A DNA stretch of 64,000 nt from Occallatibacter riparius. GTDB lineage: Bacteria > Acidobacteriota > Terriglobia > Terriglobales > Acidobacteriaceae. The position numbers and the translations under genes are program-made. This document shows, piece after piece, positions 17,000 through 26,376 of the stretch. Numbering within the stretch: position 1 is the first letter of the stretch; the number at the start of each line of letters is the position of its first letter. The stretch is taken from assembly GCF_025264625.1 (NCBI RefSeq), contig NZ_CP093313.1, positions 124,001 to 188,000 of the forward strand, read 5' to 3'. The notes below the pieces were generated by a model, which had not been told where the DNA came from, did not search any database, and saw nothing but the letters and a program-made list of their open reading frames with translations.

Positions 17000-19035
17000 A
17001 GAACGAACACCAGCAGCCCAAGCAGCGTGATGAAGCTGTAGAGCAAATAGAAGGCGAGCCTGCCGCCCTGCAGAAAGCTGACGGCGTCTGCCATTTTCTG
17101 CACGGCGGCGGCGACCGGCCGGTACAGCGCCCGCCAGAAGTGATCTTCAATGTGAACGCGATAGCGGGGCGTTAGGTCCGTAGGCGCCGGAAGGTCGCGC
17201 TCCATGCGGAAAAAGGCGCCGAACATGTGCCGAATCGGCTGGCCGAAGCCTTCGGCCGTGTCCTGCATGCGGTAGGTCTGCCAGGGGTACCCGCAGTCCC
17301 AGGCCGCGGTTCTACGAATACGCCCGTGGGCGAGCAGGCGCACCAGCAGAAACGTCACCGCGATGGTGACCAGGATGATGGCAAGAAAGATCCATCCGCT
17401 GTAGGAGGCCTGCTCCGGTGCAATCGGCGCGATGCGCCAGACAGAGGGATCGGGCGCGATGGTCTGTCCTAGTAGCATCCCTGTGGATTTTCCTGCAGCG
17501 TGGAGCGCGAGCTGCGGCTGCACTCCGATGGCGATGCAACCGGCGGCGAGCCACGACAGGCCGACCCGTTCCAGCCAGTTCGCATCATGGGCGTGCGCCA
17601 AAAATGTTTCGCGCGCGTTCCCCAGGAAAATAATGCCGTAAAACTTCACCATCACGTATGCGGCCAGAGCGACCGTGAGAGCCAGCGCCGCGGCTCCGAG
17701 AGGGATCAGCATGTTGATGAATGCGTGAGGCAGCTGCGGCGTGTAGAGGAAGGACTGGAGGAGCAGCCACTCGGATACAAAGCCGTTGAGTGGCGGCAAG
17801 CCCGCAATGGCAAGTGTGCCGATCAGCGCCAGGGCGGCAACCCAGGGCATCGGACGAATCAGCCCGCCGAGCTTGCCCAGGCTGCGCTGCCGGGTCGCGT
17901 GCAACACGCTGCCGGTGGTCAGAAACAACATGCTCTTGAAGAGCGAGTGATTGAGCGCGTGAATGAGGGCCGCCGCGAGCGCCAGCGCGCCGAACAGGCG
18001 CAGGTTGCTGCCCGCGAAGAGAATGGAGAGTCCAATGCCGGTAAAGATCAGTCCGACGTTTTCGATCGAGGAATACGCCAGGAGACGCTTCATGTCGGTC
18101 TGCACGGCGGCAAAGATGGCGCCGAAGAGAGCCGAGAAAAGGCCCAGCGCGAGCACTGCCACTCCCCATTGCCAGAACCGAACGTGGAGCAGATCGAACG
18201 TAACGCGCAGCAGGCCGTAAATGGCCGTCTTGAGCATCAAGCCACTCATCATGGCCGAAACCGGCGAAGGCGCTGCCGGGTGCGCCTCGGGCAACCAGAC
18301 ATGCATCGGCACTAGGCCGGCCTTCGCGCCGAATCCGAGAAGCGCCAGCGTAAACGCCACACTGGCCCAGAATGGTGTGAGCGAAGCGCTACGCATCGCG
18401 TCGAGCGTGAACTGCCAGCTTCCACCCTGCATGACTCCGAAGCTAAGCAGAATGCAGACGGCGCCGAGGTGCGCCATCAATAGGTAAAGGAATCCCGCGC
18501 GCCGAATCTCCGGAATGCGATGCTGCGAGGTTACGAGGAAGTACGAGGTCAGCGCCATCGTCTCCCAGGCCACCATGAAGAGATACGCGTCGTCCGCCAG
18601 CATCACTACCGCCATGCTGGCAAGAAAGATGTGGTAATGGAGGCCAAGCAGACCGGGGGCAGTTCCTTCGCCGCTGCGGAAATATCCCGCGGCAAAGGTG
18701 GAGATCCCCGCCCCCGACAAGCCCAAGATAATGAGAAAGAAGGCAGACAGGGCATCCAGCCGCAGATGGAAAGGAAGGTCGGGGAGGCCCAGTGGCAGCG
18801 TCAGCACTTCGGGCCCGTGGCCTGACATGAGAAAGCTTCCCGCCATCACGAACAGGGCTACGCAGATTAGCGCTCCCAGCGGGAAAAGGAATCGCGCAAC
18901 ATATCGAATGCTGCGGGCGCGGAATAGACAGGCAAGCGCAATAGCGGGCCAGCAGGCCACAATGAGAAGCGTCGAACTGAGTCGATGCTCTGCAACGGAA
19001 CCTAGGGAAGTGGCCCAGAAATGCGCGTTCAACAT
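16996..19035 (-). CDS. hyfB: HyfB-like large antiporter subunit (NuoL-like)
   Basis: A 679-residue membrane protein with a NuoL/Mrp-type core: GISTFAAGYFRSGEG, FMVAWETMALTSYFLV (key Glu), FGAKAGLVPMHVWLPEAHPA (key Lys) and YSSIENVGLIFTGIGLS. The C-terminal part has an amphipathic stretch and two more spans. It is the first structural gene of the six-gene operon, 64 bases after the ArsR gene. ATG 19035 is chosen over an upstream GTG because CAGGAG lies five bases before it. Expected role is proton or sodium translocation coupled to the soluble arm. Confidence 0.92.
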   Translation of the reverse strand: MLNAHFWATSLGSVAEHRLSSTLLIVACWPAIALACLFRARSIRYVARFLFPLGALICVALFVMAGSFLMSGHGPEVLTLPLGLPDLPFHLRLDALSAFFLIILGLSGAGISTFAAGYFRSGEGTAPGLLGLHYHIFLASMAVVMLADDAYLFMVAWETMALTSYFLVTSQHRIPEIRRAGFLYLLMAHLGAVCILLSFGVMQGGSWQFTLDAMRSASLTPFWASVAFTLALLGFGAKAGLVPMHVWLPEAHPAAPSPVSAMMSGLMLKTAIYGLLRVTFDLLHVRFWQWGVAVLALGLFSALFGAIFAAVQTDMKRLLAYSSIENVGLIFTGIGLSILFAGSNLRLFGALALAAALIHALNHSLFKSMLFLTTGSVLHATRQRSLGKLGGLIRPMPWVAALALIGTLAIAGLPPLNGFVSEWLLLQSFLYTPQLPHAFINMLIPLGAAALALTVALAAYVMVKFYGIIFLGNARETFLAHAHDANWLERVGLSWLAAGCIAIGVQPQLALHAAGKSTGMLLGQTIAPDPSVWRIAPIAPEQASYSGWIFLAIILVTIAVTFLLVRLLAHGRIRRTAAWDCGYPWQTYRMQDTAEGFGQPIRHMFGAFFRMERDLPAPTDLTPRYRVHIEDHFWRALYRPVAAAVQKMADAVSFLQGGRLAFYLLYSFITLLGLLVFVL

Positions 19036-19099
19036 GATTCTCCTGTGCGAGTGCACGGAACGGACGACAGGAGTGCCTTACACATTTCAGAAGGCCCAA

Positions 19100-19444
19100 T
19101 CACTTGCCGTTCTCCGCCGGTGATTCGCCAATCTCGTCCAGAATGGCCAAAGCTTCAGACAAGTGCTTCTGAAAATACGTCCGCATCAGGGCAAGGACCT
19201 CAAGCAGGAGGGGGTCCCGAACCGAATAGAAGACCTGGTTCCCGGCCTTTCTGTTCACGACCAGTTGTCTTGAGCGAAGGACAGCCAGATGCTGCGAAAC
19301 ATTGGCCTGCTCCATCCCAAGCTCCTGAATCAGGTCGCCCGCAGAGACTTCCCGAGTCCCCAGCAACTCGATAATGGCGATCCGAGTGGGATGGGCCAGA
19401 GCCTGGAATACGTCAGCCTTGAAACGGCGTAGAGAATCGGGCAT
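19100..19444 (-). CDS. ArsR/SmtB-family transcriptional regulator
   Basis: A 114-residue winged-helix protein: DVFQALAHPTRIAIIELL, the recognition helix block LGMEQANVSQHLAVLRSRQL, and the wing VVNRKAGNQVFYSVRDP. No cysteine pair for metal binding is present, so it is not a classical arsenic or zinc sensor and may respond to redox or a small molecule. It is the first gene of the hyf-like operon and its own promoter carries a palindromic site (19468-19489), so autoregulated control of the whole operon is likely. The start at ATG 19444 is preferred; a longer frame runs through the promoter. Confidence 0.88.
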   Translation of the reverse strand: MPDSLRRFKADVFQALAHPTRIAIIELLGTREVSAGDLIQELGMEQANVSQHLAVLRSRQLVVNRKAGNQVFYSVRDPLLLEVLALMRTYFQKHLSEALAILDEIGESPAENGK

Positions 19445-19457
19445 AAGAGATAATACT

Positions 19458-19489
19458 ATTATATACGCATATGCGAGTTTTTGCATATG
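19458..19489 (-). promoter_or_regulatory. Promoter with palindromic operator for arsR-hyf operon
   Basis: CATATGC (19468-19474) and GCATATG (19483-19489) form a perfect 7-bp inverted repeat with eight bases between. On the minus strand a consensus TATAAT (19463-19458) follows directly, ending 13 bases before the ArsR ATG, so the transcript would have almost no leader. A clear -35 box is not seen. An ArsR dimer on the palindrome would cover the -10 region. Inferred from sequence. Confidence 0.5.
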
Positions 19490-19553
19490 ACCGACTGCGG
19501 GAGATCGTGTCGCGCGACGCACACTGCTGGTACGTTCCAAAAATAGGCGCTAA

Positions 19554-20104
19554 ATGCTTGACGCGTCTCTGAACTTCATCGCTGGCGGTGGCTTCTTCGT
19601 TCGGTTCCATCAGCTGCCAGTCAATCTTGCGTGGGAGACAATTGGCGAGGCGAACGGCGTGCGGTCCCTCGATGAAATGCGGCAACGCATTGCCCACTAC
19701 CGGCCTACACCAATGCTTCCGCCCGAGAATCCGAATATCGGCTGCATCATGCTTGCCGAACCGTTCTTCTGGCCAAGGGAAGCATGGATTGAATCTCCGG
19801 CTGATTTCAAACTGGATACGGTCCAGGGCAAAGGATATGACTCGGAATTGGAAACCGGTCGCGACCTGTGGAATCAGGTCTCGCAACGTCTTCAAACGTA
19901 CGCCGCCAAGCAGCTTGAAACAGGCACCCCCGCGCTCTCGCCGCAGTCGAATCGAGTGGCAAGCCGCAGATCGTTCTTCCCCGCCCCGGCCAGGGATTGT
20001 TCCGCGTTCTCGTCACAGATGCCTACGATAAGCCTTGCGCCATCATGGGGGAGAGAACGCTTCCGGTGCTTGACGCCGCTCCCATCAAGCCATACAACGT
20101 TAGG
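19554..20104 (+). pseudogene. HNH endonuclease, frameshifted and truncated
   Basis: The first frame gives IGEANGVRSLDEMRQRIAHY, GCIMLAEPFFWPREAW and VQGKGYDSELETGRDLWNQV, the N-terminal region of a family of HNH nucleases. Near 19925-19945 the homology jumps frame and continues as PGQGLFRVLVTDAYDKPCAI, then GERTLPVLDAAPIKPYN. The catalytic His of the usual A-A-H-I-K-P-Y motif is Pro here, and the rest of the HNH fold is missing. Frameshift, loss of the catalytic residue and truncation together mark a dead gene. Confidence 0.7.
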
Positions 20105-20538
20105 GGTTGCCGTTATGCGCGGCAGAGGAAGCTAGAAACAGAGCCGTCCTGCGCCGTGCCATTCACACAGTCATGCAATCGCTGATTAGTTCGCATGGAG
20201 GTCTCCTTTCCTTGCACAAGAAAGCACGGTTTGGATTTTGGAGCAATGAATTAGCAATCGAGCTTGAACGAAAACCAGATTGGGGCATAATCGTAGGGCG
20301 AATCGACAACTTCACAGATCGATCTGCAACTCGACGAAGACCGGAGGAGACTATGTCGCCGATTGCCAATAGTCCGAAGCCGTCGAGCCTGCTCGTCGCC
20401 GCCTAATCCATCCGGCCGGGCTGGCTCCCAATTTCAACTCATGAGTTGAACCCGCACCTGCACACATGCGCAGGACGGCAAGTCGCGCCTGTGCGCGGCA
20501 GGGAGAAGTTTGTGAAGCGGCAAAAGCGTCGTAATCGA
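20105..20538. other. Stretch without recognisable gene
   Basis: An open plus-strand frame ends at 20406 but shows no recognisable motif or ribosome-binding site. No repeat or RNA gene is seen. Confidence 0.35.
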
Positions 20539-20622
20539 ATGGCGGAGTCCGTGGATCCGGGGGTCGCCGAAGCACTTCTGGGGCAACGGCTCAGAAAAGA
20601 GCATCAACCGACCGCAAGGTAA
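20539..20622 (+). CDS. Basic 27-codon reading frame coupled to the RbfA-like gene
   Basis: A short frame beginning at ATG 20539 (open further upstream without a start) encodes a helical, charged peptide including MAESVDPGVAEALLGQRLRK, and its TAA overlaps the next ATG by one base. The overlap suggests coupled translation and that this is the C-terminal remnant of a larger gene. I do not recognise the protein. Low confidence. Confidence 0.3.
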   Translation: MAESVDPGVAEALLGQRLRKEHQPTAR

Positions 20623-20924
20623 TGCGGAAGACCAAGCTATTCTATCGTCAGTTGCAACGCGCCCTGAACCTCGCGCTAGCAAGTGCAGACTCGCAATTTC
20701 ATGGCTACGAGATCTTCGTCGAAGAAGTTTCTCCGGCTCCAGATTGTGGGCATCTATTGGCGCACGTTGGCATTTCCGAAGGTCGTTTCACCTCGGAGGC
20801 CATGACCTGGCTTCGACAAAATCAACCAGGGCTCAGCACCGAGGTTGCTATAAGCATTTCACGGAAGCGCGCTCCGGAGCTTGCGTTCGTTCCTGCCTTC
20901 ATGACAGGAGTTGAGAATGACTGA
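20622..20924 (+). CDS. RbfA-like small protein
   Basis: A 100-residue protein with the layout of ribosome-binding factor A: an N-terminal helix (RQLQRALNLALASAD), a strand followed by VEEVSPAPDCGHLLAHVGIS (compare the E-V-S-P-D-L block of RbfA), and the C-terminal RKRAPELAFVPAF (compare L-R-x-x-P-E-L-x-F). True RbfA binds the 30S subunit late in maturation. This copy is divergent, and it sits 22 bases before a remnant of the RNA ligase RtcB, so it may belong to an RNA-repair type module rather than be the housekeeping gene. Function is inferred from layout only. Confidence 0.5.
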   Translation: MRKTKLFYRQLQRALNLALASADSQFHGYEIFVEEVSPAPDCGHLLAHVGISEGRFTSEAMTWLRQNQPGLSTEVAISISRKRAPELAFVPAFMTGVEND

Positions 20925-20946
20925 CCCATCATTGCCTCCAATCTGA

Positions 20947-21168
20947 ATGTGGCTCAAAGCTCCGCTGGGCCATGAAGTCGCGGAAGCTCTGGGGCGTCTC
21001 CAGCGCGTCCCAGATGTTCAGCGGATTGCTGTCATGCCCGACGTTCATCTCGCCAACGACATCTGCGTGGGAGTGGTGCTGGCAGCCTCGCGACTGATCT
21101 ATCCGCAAGCGTCGCTCTGGAGCAGCATGGCGCAAACAGGTTCTGAGTCCACCGGAAAGGAGCTATGA
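20947..21168 (+). pseudogene. RtcB-type RNA ligase fragment
   Basis: The frame reads LKAPLGHEVAEALGRLQRVP, then VQRIAVMPDVHLANDICVGV and LIYPQA, which is the N-terminal region of RtcB-family proteins including the metal-binding D-x-H in M-P-D-V-H. Directly after Y-P-Q-A the conserved V-G-G-D-I-G-C-G block is lost by deletion and the frame ends soon after. RtcB proteins are about 400-480 residues, so this is a short remnant. Upstream RbfA-like gene is 22 bases away. Confidence 0.65.
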
Positions 21169-21629
21169 CGCTGCAGGCTCGACCGCCAAGATCGCCAAAC
21201 CACCAACGGATTCGCGGGTTCTGGTCATCGACAGGGGCAAATCGAGTTGCCGGTGAGTACATTGGCGATTTATCGCTCGTTGAGAAAGGTGGCGTTTGCC
21301 AGCTGGGGAAGATCACTTGTCCGAAAAGGCCCTTTTCTCGTCAACTTGATGGGCCCAAGTATCGCGCATCCACAGAGTCAACCGATTTTCGGGATAGTCT
21401 CTGTCGATGAGTGACTCGGCGGTTACGCGCTGATCAACCAATGACTGTGTTCAAGTGGTCTATGAGATGGAGAATGTCTTGGGCGCTCTGCTGCGGAGAT
21501 TTCGGATCAAAAGGCTGCAAGACGCGCCAACAGAAGCACGGAATGAAGAGTGTGGCCCCCTCGAAGTGATTCTCCTTTGGACATTCCAAATGTGTGTGTG
21601 ATACCTTTGCAGCAACCAAAGGAGTGATC
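21169..21629. other. Stretch without recognisable gene
   Basis: Between the RtcB remnant and the second PadR gene. Short open frames occur on both strands without motifs. No repeat noted. Confidence 0.35.
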
Positions 21630-21974
21630 GTGAGCGCCGACAAATCAGAAGTTCTGCAAGGCACGCTCGACATGATGATCCTCAAGACTCTCAATGTGCT
21701 TGGGCCGTTGCATGGGTTCGGCATTGCTCGACGCATCGAGCAAGTAAGCGAGGACATTCTGACCCTGAATGAGGGTACGGTCTACACCTCGCTTCTGAGA
21801 TTGCAGCAGCAGGGATGGATTCAGTCCAAGTGGGGAACGTCGGAGAACAACCGCAGAGCGAGGTTTTACTCAATCACGCCGCAGGGACAGAAACAGCTTA
21901 CGGTCGAGACGGAAAACTGGAAGCGGATCTCCGGCGTGATCGGGCGAGTGTTGGCCTTGCAAAATCAGGAGTAG
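21630..21974 (+). CDS. PadR-family transcriptional regulator
   Basis: A 114-residue winged-helix repressor: EVLQGTLDMMILKTLNVLGP, HGFGIARRIEQ, LNEGTVYTSLLRLQQQGWIQ (recognition helix) and the wing RRARFYSITPQGQKQL, which matches the PadR tail at 1-137. GTG 21630 is selected because AAGGAG lies six bases upstream; the frame is open 36 bases further. It precedes an ADOP permease gene by 33 bases and presumably controls it. The ligand is unknown. Confidence 0.9.
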   Translation: MSADKSEVLQGTLDMMILKTLNVLGPLHGFGIARRIEQVSEDILTLNEGTVYTSLLRLQQQGWIQSKWGTSENNRRARFYSITPQGQKQLTVETENWKRISGVIGRVLALQNQE

Positions 21975-22007
21975 TTGTTGAGTGATGGCATCCTGAAAGG
22001 GCATTCG

Positions 22008-24675
22008 ATGCGTATCTTCCTTTCTAAAGTCTGTGCTCTCTTCACTCGCTCGCACCGGATGGGGGAGGAGTTTGAGACTCATATTGCTCTTCTCACGGAA
22101 CGCTTTGCTGCCCAAGGGGTGGCACCAGAAGAGGCCGGCCTCGCCGCGCGCCGTCAGTTTGGCAATGCTGGCTTGCACCAGCAGAATCTGCGCGACCAAA
22201 GCCGGTTTCTGCTCCTGAACCATCTATGGCGCGACCTGCGCTATGCGGTACGCGGTATGCTGCGCAATCCTGGATTTGCGTTGACGGCGATTCTCACGCT
22301 TGCGCTGGGCATGGGCGCCAATGTCGCCGTTTTTGCCCTAATGGATGCCATTCTTCTGCGCTCGCTTCCCGTCGGCAGTCCGCAACGCCTCTACTTCGTC
22401 GATTTCGCCGGGGCGGCGGGGCTCGGCATCGCTCCTCCCTATCCCTTTCTGCAGCGTATGCAAAGGGAGGCGCACTCGCTCGAATCGGTAGCCGCCTATT
22501 CGGGACGGGCGCAATTAAAGATTCGCCCGGAGTCTTCAGCAAACTTCGAGACAGCGAACGGAGCTCGGGTCTCCGGCAACTACTACGAGGTGCTAGGACT
22601 GCGGGCCGCTCTAGGCCGCCTCCTTACGGCCCAGGATGAGCTACTGAACCCCGCCGTGGCTGTCCTCAGCTACGACTACTGGCAGACGCGATATGCGGGG
22701 AGCGCTGCGGCGCTGGGGAGTAGCTTCACCCTCGATGGAACGTCGTTCACGATTGTAGGCGTCGCACCGAAGGGATTCTCCGGCCTGCAGCCCGGTCACC
22801 GCGATGACATCACGATTCCGATTACAACCATGAATCTCGGTCCCCACGACGGGGCCGGTATGCTCGCAGATCACAACTCGCCCTGGTTTCAGGCCGTCGG
22901 ACGCCTCGCTCCCGGAGTCTCGCCTGCAAAGGCGCGAGCTGAAATCGATACGCTCTTCCAAAGTTATATGACCGAGTTTCCTGTATCGGCCGAGGCACGC
23001 CGCGACCAGTTCAATCACATCGAGCTTGTCTCCGCCGCCAAAGGTCTCGGTGCACTACGCAAACAGTTTGAGCGTCCCCTGGAGGCGCTCATGGCGGTCG
23101 TCGCGCTAGTGCTGTTGATTGCCTGCGCCAACATAACAAATCTGCTGCTGGCCCGCGCCACCCGCCCGCGAACGCGAGTTCGCCGTCCGCATCGCGCTGG
23201 GAGCAGGACGCCGCCGACTGCTGCGTCAGCTCCTTACCGAGACCGCTCTACTCTTCTTTGTTGGAGCGGCTGCGGGCCTTGCCGTCGCCTTCGCTGTTGT
23301 GCGCCTTCTGCTGCGATTCTTCTCGACTGGGCCGCAGCCCATTCAACTCAGCTTTCATTTCGATGGGCCGTTGCTTGTCTTCGTCCTGGCGCTGCCGCTG
23401 CTAGCTACGCTAGTCTTCGGCGCTGCTCCCATCCTGCATATGCTGCGCACCGACCCTCACTCCGCGATGAAAGAGGGCTCAAGAATGAGCGAGTCCGCGC
23501 CTCGCATGAGCCTCGGGCGCGCCCTGATTGTGCTGCAGGTTGCGCTCTCGCTGATTCTGCTCGTCGGGGCATCACTTTTCCTGAGAACACTGCGCAATCT
23601 ACACAGCATCGATCCTGGCTTCTCCGCAGGCCAGGTCGCCCTGATGCAAATCAATCTACTGGAATCTGGATATCCTGAATCTCCGGCACGCCTCGCTGCC
23701 TGGGATCGCATCCTCTCCGTAGTGCGTGTAACGCCGGGGGTGCAGTCAGCGGCGCTCTCCGCGGCGACGCCGTTCGACACAAGCGGACGCCACGCCGGCT
23801 TCATCGTTCCCGGATATCGCAGGACCTCGGACGCGGACAGCCTTATCAATCTTGATCACGTTAGCGAAGATTACTTCAAGACCCTCAACACGCCTCTGCT
23901 GCGCGGACGCGATCTCAGTTCAAGCGATGTGGACTCCGCACCCCACGTCGCCCTCCTGAACCAGGCAGCCGCCCGCCACTATTTCCCGGGTCGAGATCCT
24001 ATCGGCGTCGAAGTCCACATCAATGATGCAGCTTACCGAATTGCCGGCGTCGTGCAGGACATCCACCAGTCCGACCTGCGCGAACCGGCAACGCCCTTCA
24101 TCTCCCTCCCCGTGCGACAGCCCTATGATCGCAATTTCCGCCTGACTCTACTGGTTCGCACAACCCTGCCCCCCACGGCGCTTACTGCAACGCTTACCCG
24201 CCGGATCCACACCGTCGCACCAGACTCGCTCGTCAAGGAGCCAATCACGCTCTCCGAACAGATAGACGAAAGCATCGTCAATGAGCGATTGATTTCAACG
24301 CTGGTCGGCATCTTCGGTCTCCTGGCACTGGTGCTTTCCGCCGTCGGACTTTACGGTCTAATTGCATACACCGTCGCGCGCCGCACTCCGGAATTCGCAG
24401 TGCGGCTGGCGGTCGGAGCTCTGCCACAACAGGTGATCGGCAGCGTGCTGCTGGGAACGCTGCAGCTACTCGGGATTGGCTTGTTTATCGGAGTTCCCTC
24501 ATCGATCCTTCTTGCGAGAGCTGTCCGCTCGTTGATTTACGGGGTTACGCCGACGGACCTCAGTGCACAGCTAATCGCTTCGACGATGCTTAGCACGGTA
24601 TCGCTCATAGCCTGCGTCCTTCCGGCAATTCGCATTTCCAAGATCGACCCCGCCTCTGCGTTACGAACAGAGTAA
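22008..24675 (+). pseudogene. ADOP-family permease, one-base frameshift
   Basis: A second duplicated orphan permease, about 888 codons if repaired. The first part (to about 23160) carries the N-terminal domain, LALGMGANVAVFALMDAILL, a MacB-like periplasmic core and LLIACANITNLLLARAT. The second part continues in another frame as REREFAVRIALGAGRRRLLR and runs to the C-terminal FtsX block. One C too many in the CCC at 23161-23163 causes the break; removing it restores the whole protein. Start is ATG 22008 after GAAAGGG. Either a sequencing error in a C-run or a recent inactivating mutation; the rest of the protein looks well preserved. Confidence 0.85.
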
Positions 24676-25384
24676 AGGGCAAGATATCCATGCGAGTAGG
24701 CACTTCGGTGCCGCCTTCCGGCGTTTCACCATCTTCAATGTCCAGGCAGATTTCTGCAGCGCACAAATTCAATTGCAGCCAACACGGCAAATCGCTCATT
24801 GAGATCGGATTGCGATCTGAATCAGAGATACGTACCGGGAAGCGGGCCAATATTCGCGATCCCCCTTGACGTAAAGTCGCCTACGCGTCCTTCTGCCGAA
24901 GGCGCCCCCTAATCTGGAACCAAGAGAGCGGGTCGCCCGTTATACGTCAACTTGCAGCCGGAAGAGCATGCCGGTGATTCGACGATGAGTTGAACAATTG
25001 GGCAGCGGCCTCACTCTTGCTTCTTCAATCACTTCCCAAGGACCGACTTGAAGCACAAGGTATTCAGGTGAGGTTCGAAGTGTGCATGATCTATGAAATT
25101 GTTCTAGGAAAAGCCCGTTCTGTATCCTTGCCGCGGATCGGCTCCTTACATCCGGTTACTTGAACCGAGGAGGATGAGGACCCTCACCGCCCTCTATACT
25201 CGGCTGACTCCACCATGCAACATCGTTGCGTTCGTGGCTTGTCTGTTCGTCCGCTTTCTTTCTCCGACGCATGGATGCCGCAGTTTGAACTGCCCGAGAG
25301 TTCGGGAAGTTTTGCCCAGCAGTTCGAGCAGCCGTGCTTCTGCCGAATTACTGTAGGTTGGCGGCTCCGAACCGGCTCTTTACG
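24676..25384. other. Intergenic stretch, possible HicB-like remnant and a dispersed repeat
   Basis: On the minus strand at about 24720-24850 a frame contains ISMSDLPCWLQ and LDIEDGETPEGG, vaguely like the HicB antitoxin fold, but this is too weak to call. A 30-base sequence at 24852-24881 recurs upstream of hipBA. The remainder to 25384 holds nothing I recognise. Confidence 0.3.
24852..24881 (+). repeat. Dispersed 30-bp repeat, copy 1
   Basis: Matches 41711-41740 at 26 of 30 positions; the shared core is TTGACGYAAAGTCGCC preceded by TTCGCGATCC. The second copy lies upstream of hipBA. Function unknown. Confidence 0.55.
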
Positions 25385-25930
25385 TTAACGGCATACGCTC
25401 TTTCGAATTGCCCTCAGATGATGCCAGCTATGCCGCAACGCGTGATCTTCGATGACGAACTGAGCCGTAAGGGGAGCGCCGGAATTGAGCGAGAGAGGGG
25501 CTGCACGATCAAGATCTTCATCCGTGAAGGCACGCACTGCAGCCGCAGCCTCGCGGCTATTCTGGCGCAGGAGTTCGATAGCCGCGGCCTTCGATACATG
25601 TGCATTTTCGGCGGCGTGCTTCGCATTGATTTGTGCGACGAGTTCCCAGGTGACGTGCGCGACAGACTGGCCGTCCGCGACTGCTCGCGCCACACCGACC
25701 TCAATGGGATACATGCTGGCGACGTGATGAACGATGATTCCAATGGAACGTTTGTCTGTTGGCGATACGGGTGTAAGCCACTCCGCGTCTGAAAGCTGTT
25801 CAGCGAAAGCCTGCAGACCGGCAGCGCCCTCTTCAATGCGAGCAGCGAGAGACTCAGCGCGACGGCTCGCTGTTCTTTCGGTCTTCGTGTTGATCCCAGA
25901 TTCAGTTAAAGAGTTGGTGGCGGTTGACAT
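25385..25930 (-). CDS. DinB-like four-helix protein
   Basis: A 181-residue protein of the DinB/YfiT-like superfamily. The metal-binding histidines appear at the expected places: the first in IGIIVHHVASM, and a pair near the C-terminus in IEDHALRHSWHHLRAIRKS. The N-terminal part (LAARIEEGAAGLQAFAEQLS and WLTPVSPTDKRS) is typical of the maleylpyruvate isomerase/DinB layout. Family members include thiol-dependent transferases using glutathione or bacillithiol. ATG 25930 has AAGGAG eight bases upstream. No operon partner is obvious. Confidence 0.82.
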   Translation of the reverse strand: MSTATNSLTESGINTKTERTASRRAESLAARIEEGAAGLQAFAEQLSDAEWLTPVSPTDKRSIGIIVHHVASMYPIEVGVARAVADGQSVAHVTWELVAQINAKHAAENAHVSKAAAIELLRQNSREAAAAVRAFTDEDLDRAAPLSLNSGAPLTAQFVIEDHALRHSWHHLRAIRKSVCR

Positions 25931-26005
25931 CGATTCTCTCCTTGGTTCTGTATGTGAATGGGGATTAAGCGCTCGCTTCGCATGGTTGCGGAGGGCTTTG
26001 AAACC

Positions 26006-26269
26006 CTACGACGATGCGCCGTGAAATACCTGAGTTTCGTTGCCGCGATGTATTCGCATTTCGGCGAATTGAGCCGTGTGAGGAGCAGGATCAATCCGGC
26101 GCTTCGTGCTCTCTCTCGCGCTCGGCTCGTCGGCGCTGGTTTCGATGTGCGTCAAGCGTTTCCTCAACGACTGGTTTTTGATCAAGAGCTCACAGATAAT
26201 TCGTCTCTGCCTCTCGATCGTTTCCAGGAGCTGGCTGTTCGACGTTTCCGTGGGCAGTAGCTCCGACAT
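26006..26269 (-). CDS. Small coiled-coil protein of unknown function
   Basis: An 87-residue protein starting with a heptad-like helix (LLETIERQRRIICELLIKNQ, then LRKRLTHIE) and a basic, disordered C-terminal half. A strong AGGAGG lies just before ATG 26269, which argues for a real gene. I recognise no family. It could be a small regulator or a scaffold; neighbours do not help. Confidence 0.5.
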   Translation of the reverse strand: MSELLPTETSNSQLLETIERQRRIICELLIKNQSLRKRLTHIETSADEPSARESTKRRIDPAPHTAQFAEMRIHRGNETQVFHGASS

Positions 26270-26376
26270 AGGTCCTCCTTGCAGATTGCTGGTTCAAGCG
26301 CAGGAGGAACCCCTTATCGAAAGCTGCGCTCGCCTGCAGATCAAGTCACTCGTTTTTCGACAATGAAGACCGGCGA

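Noticed and set aside
24720..24850. Possible HicB-like antitoxin remnant on the minus strand
   Set aside because: Only a vague resemblance (DLPCWLQ, IEDGETPEGG), no partner HicA and no intact fold; noted only as context of the repeat.
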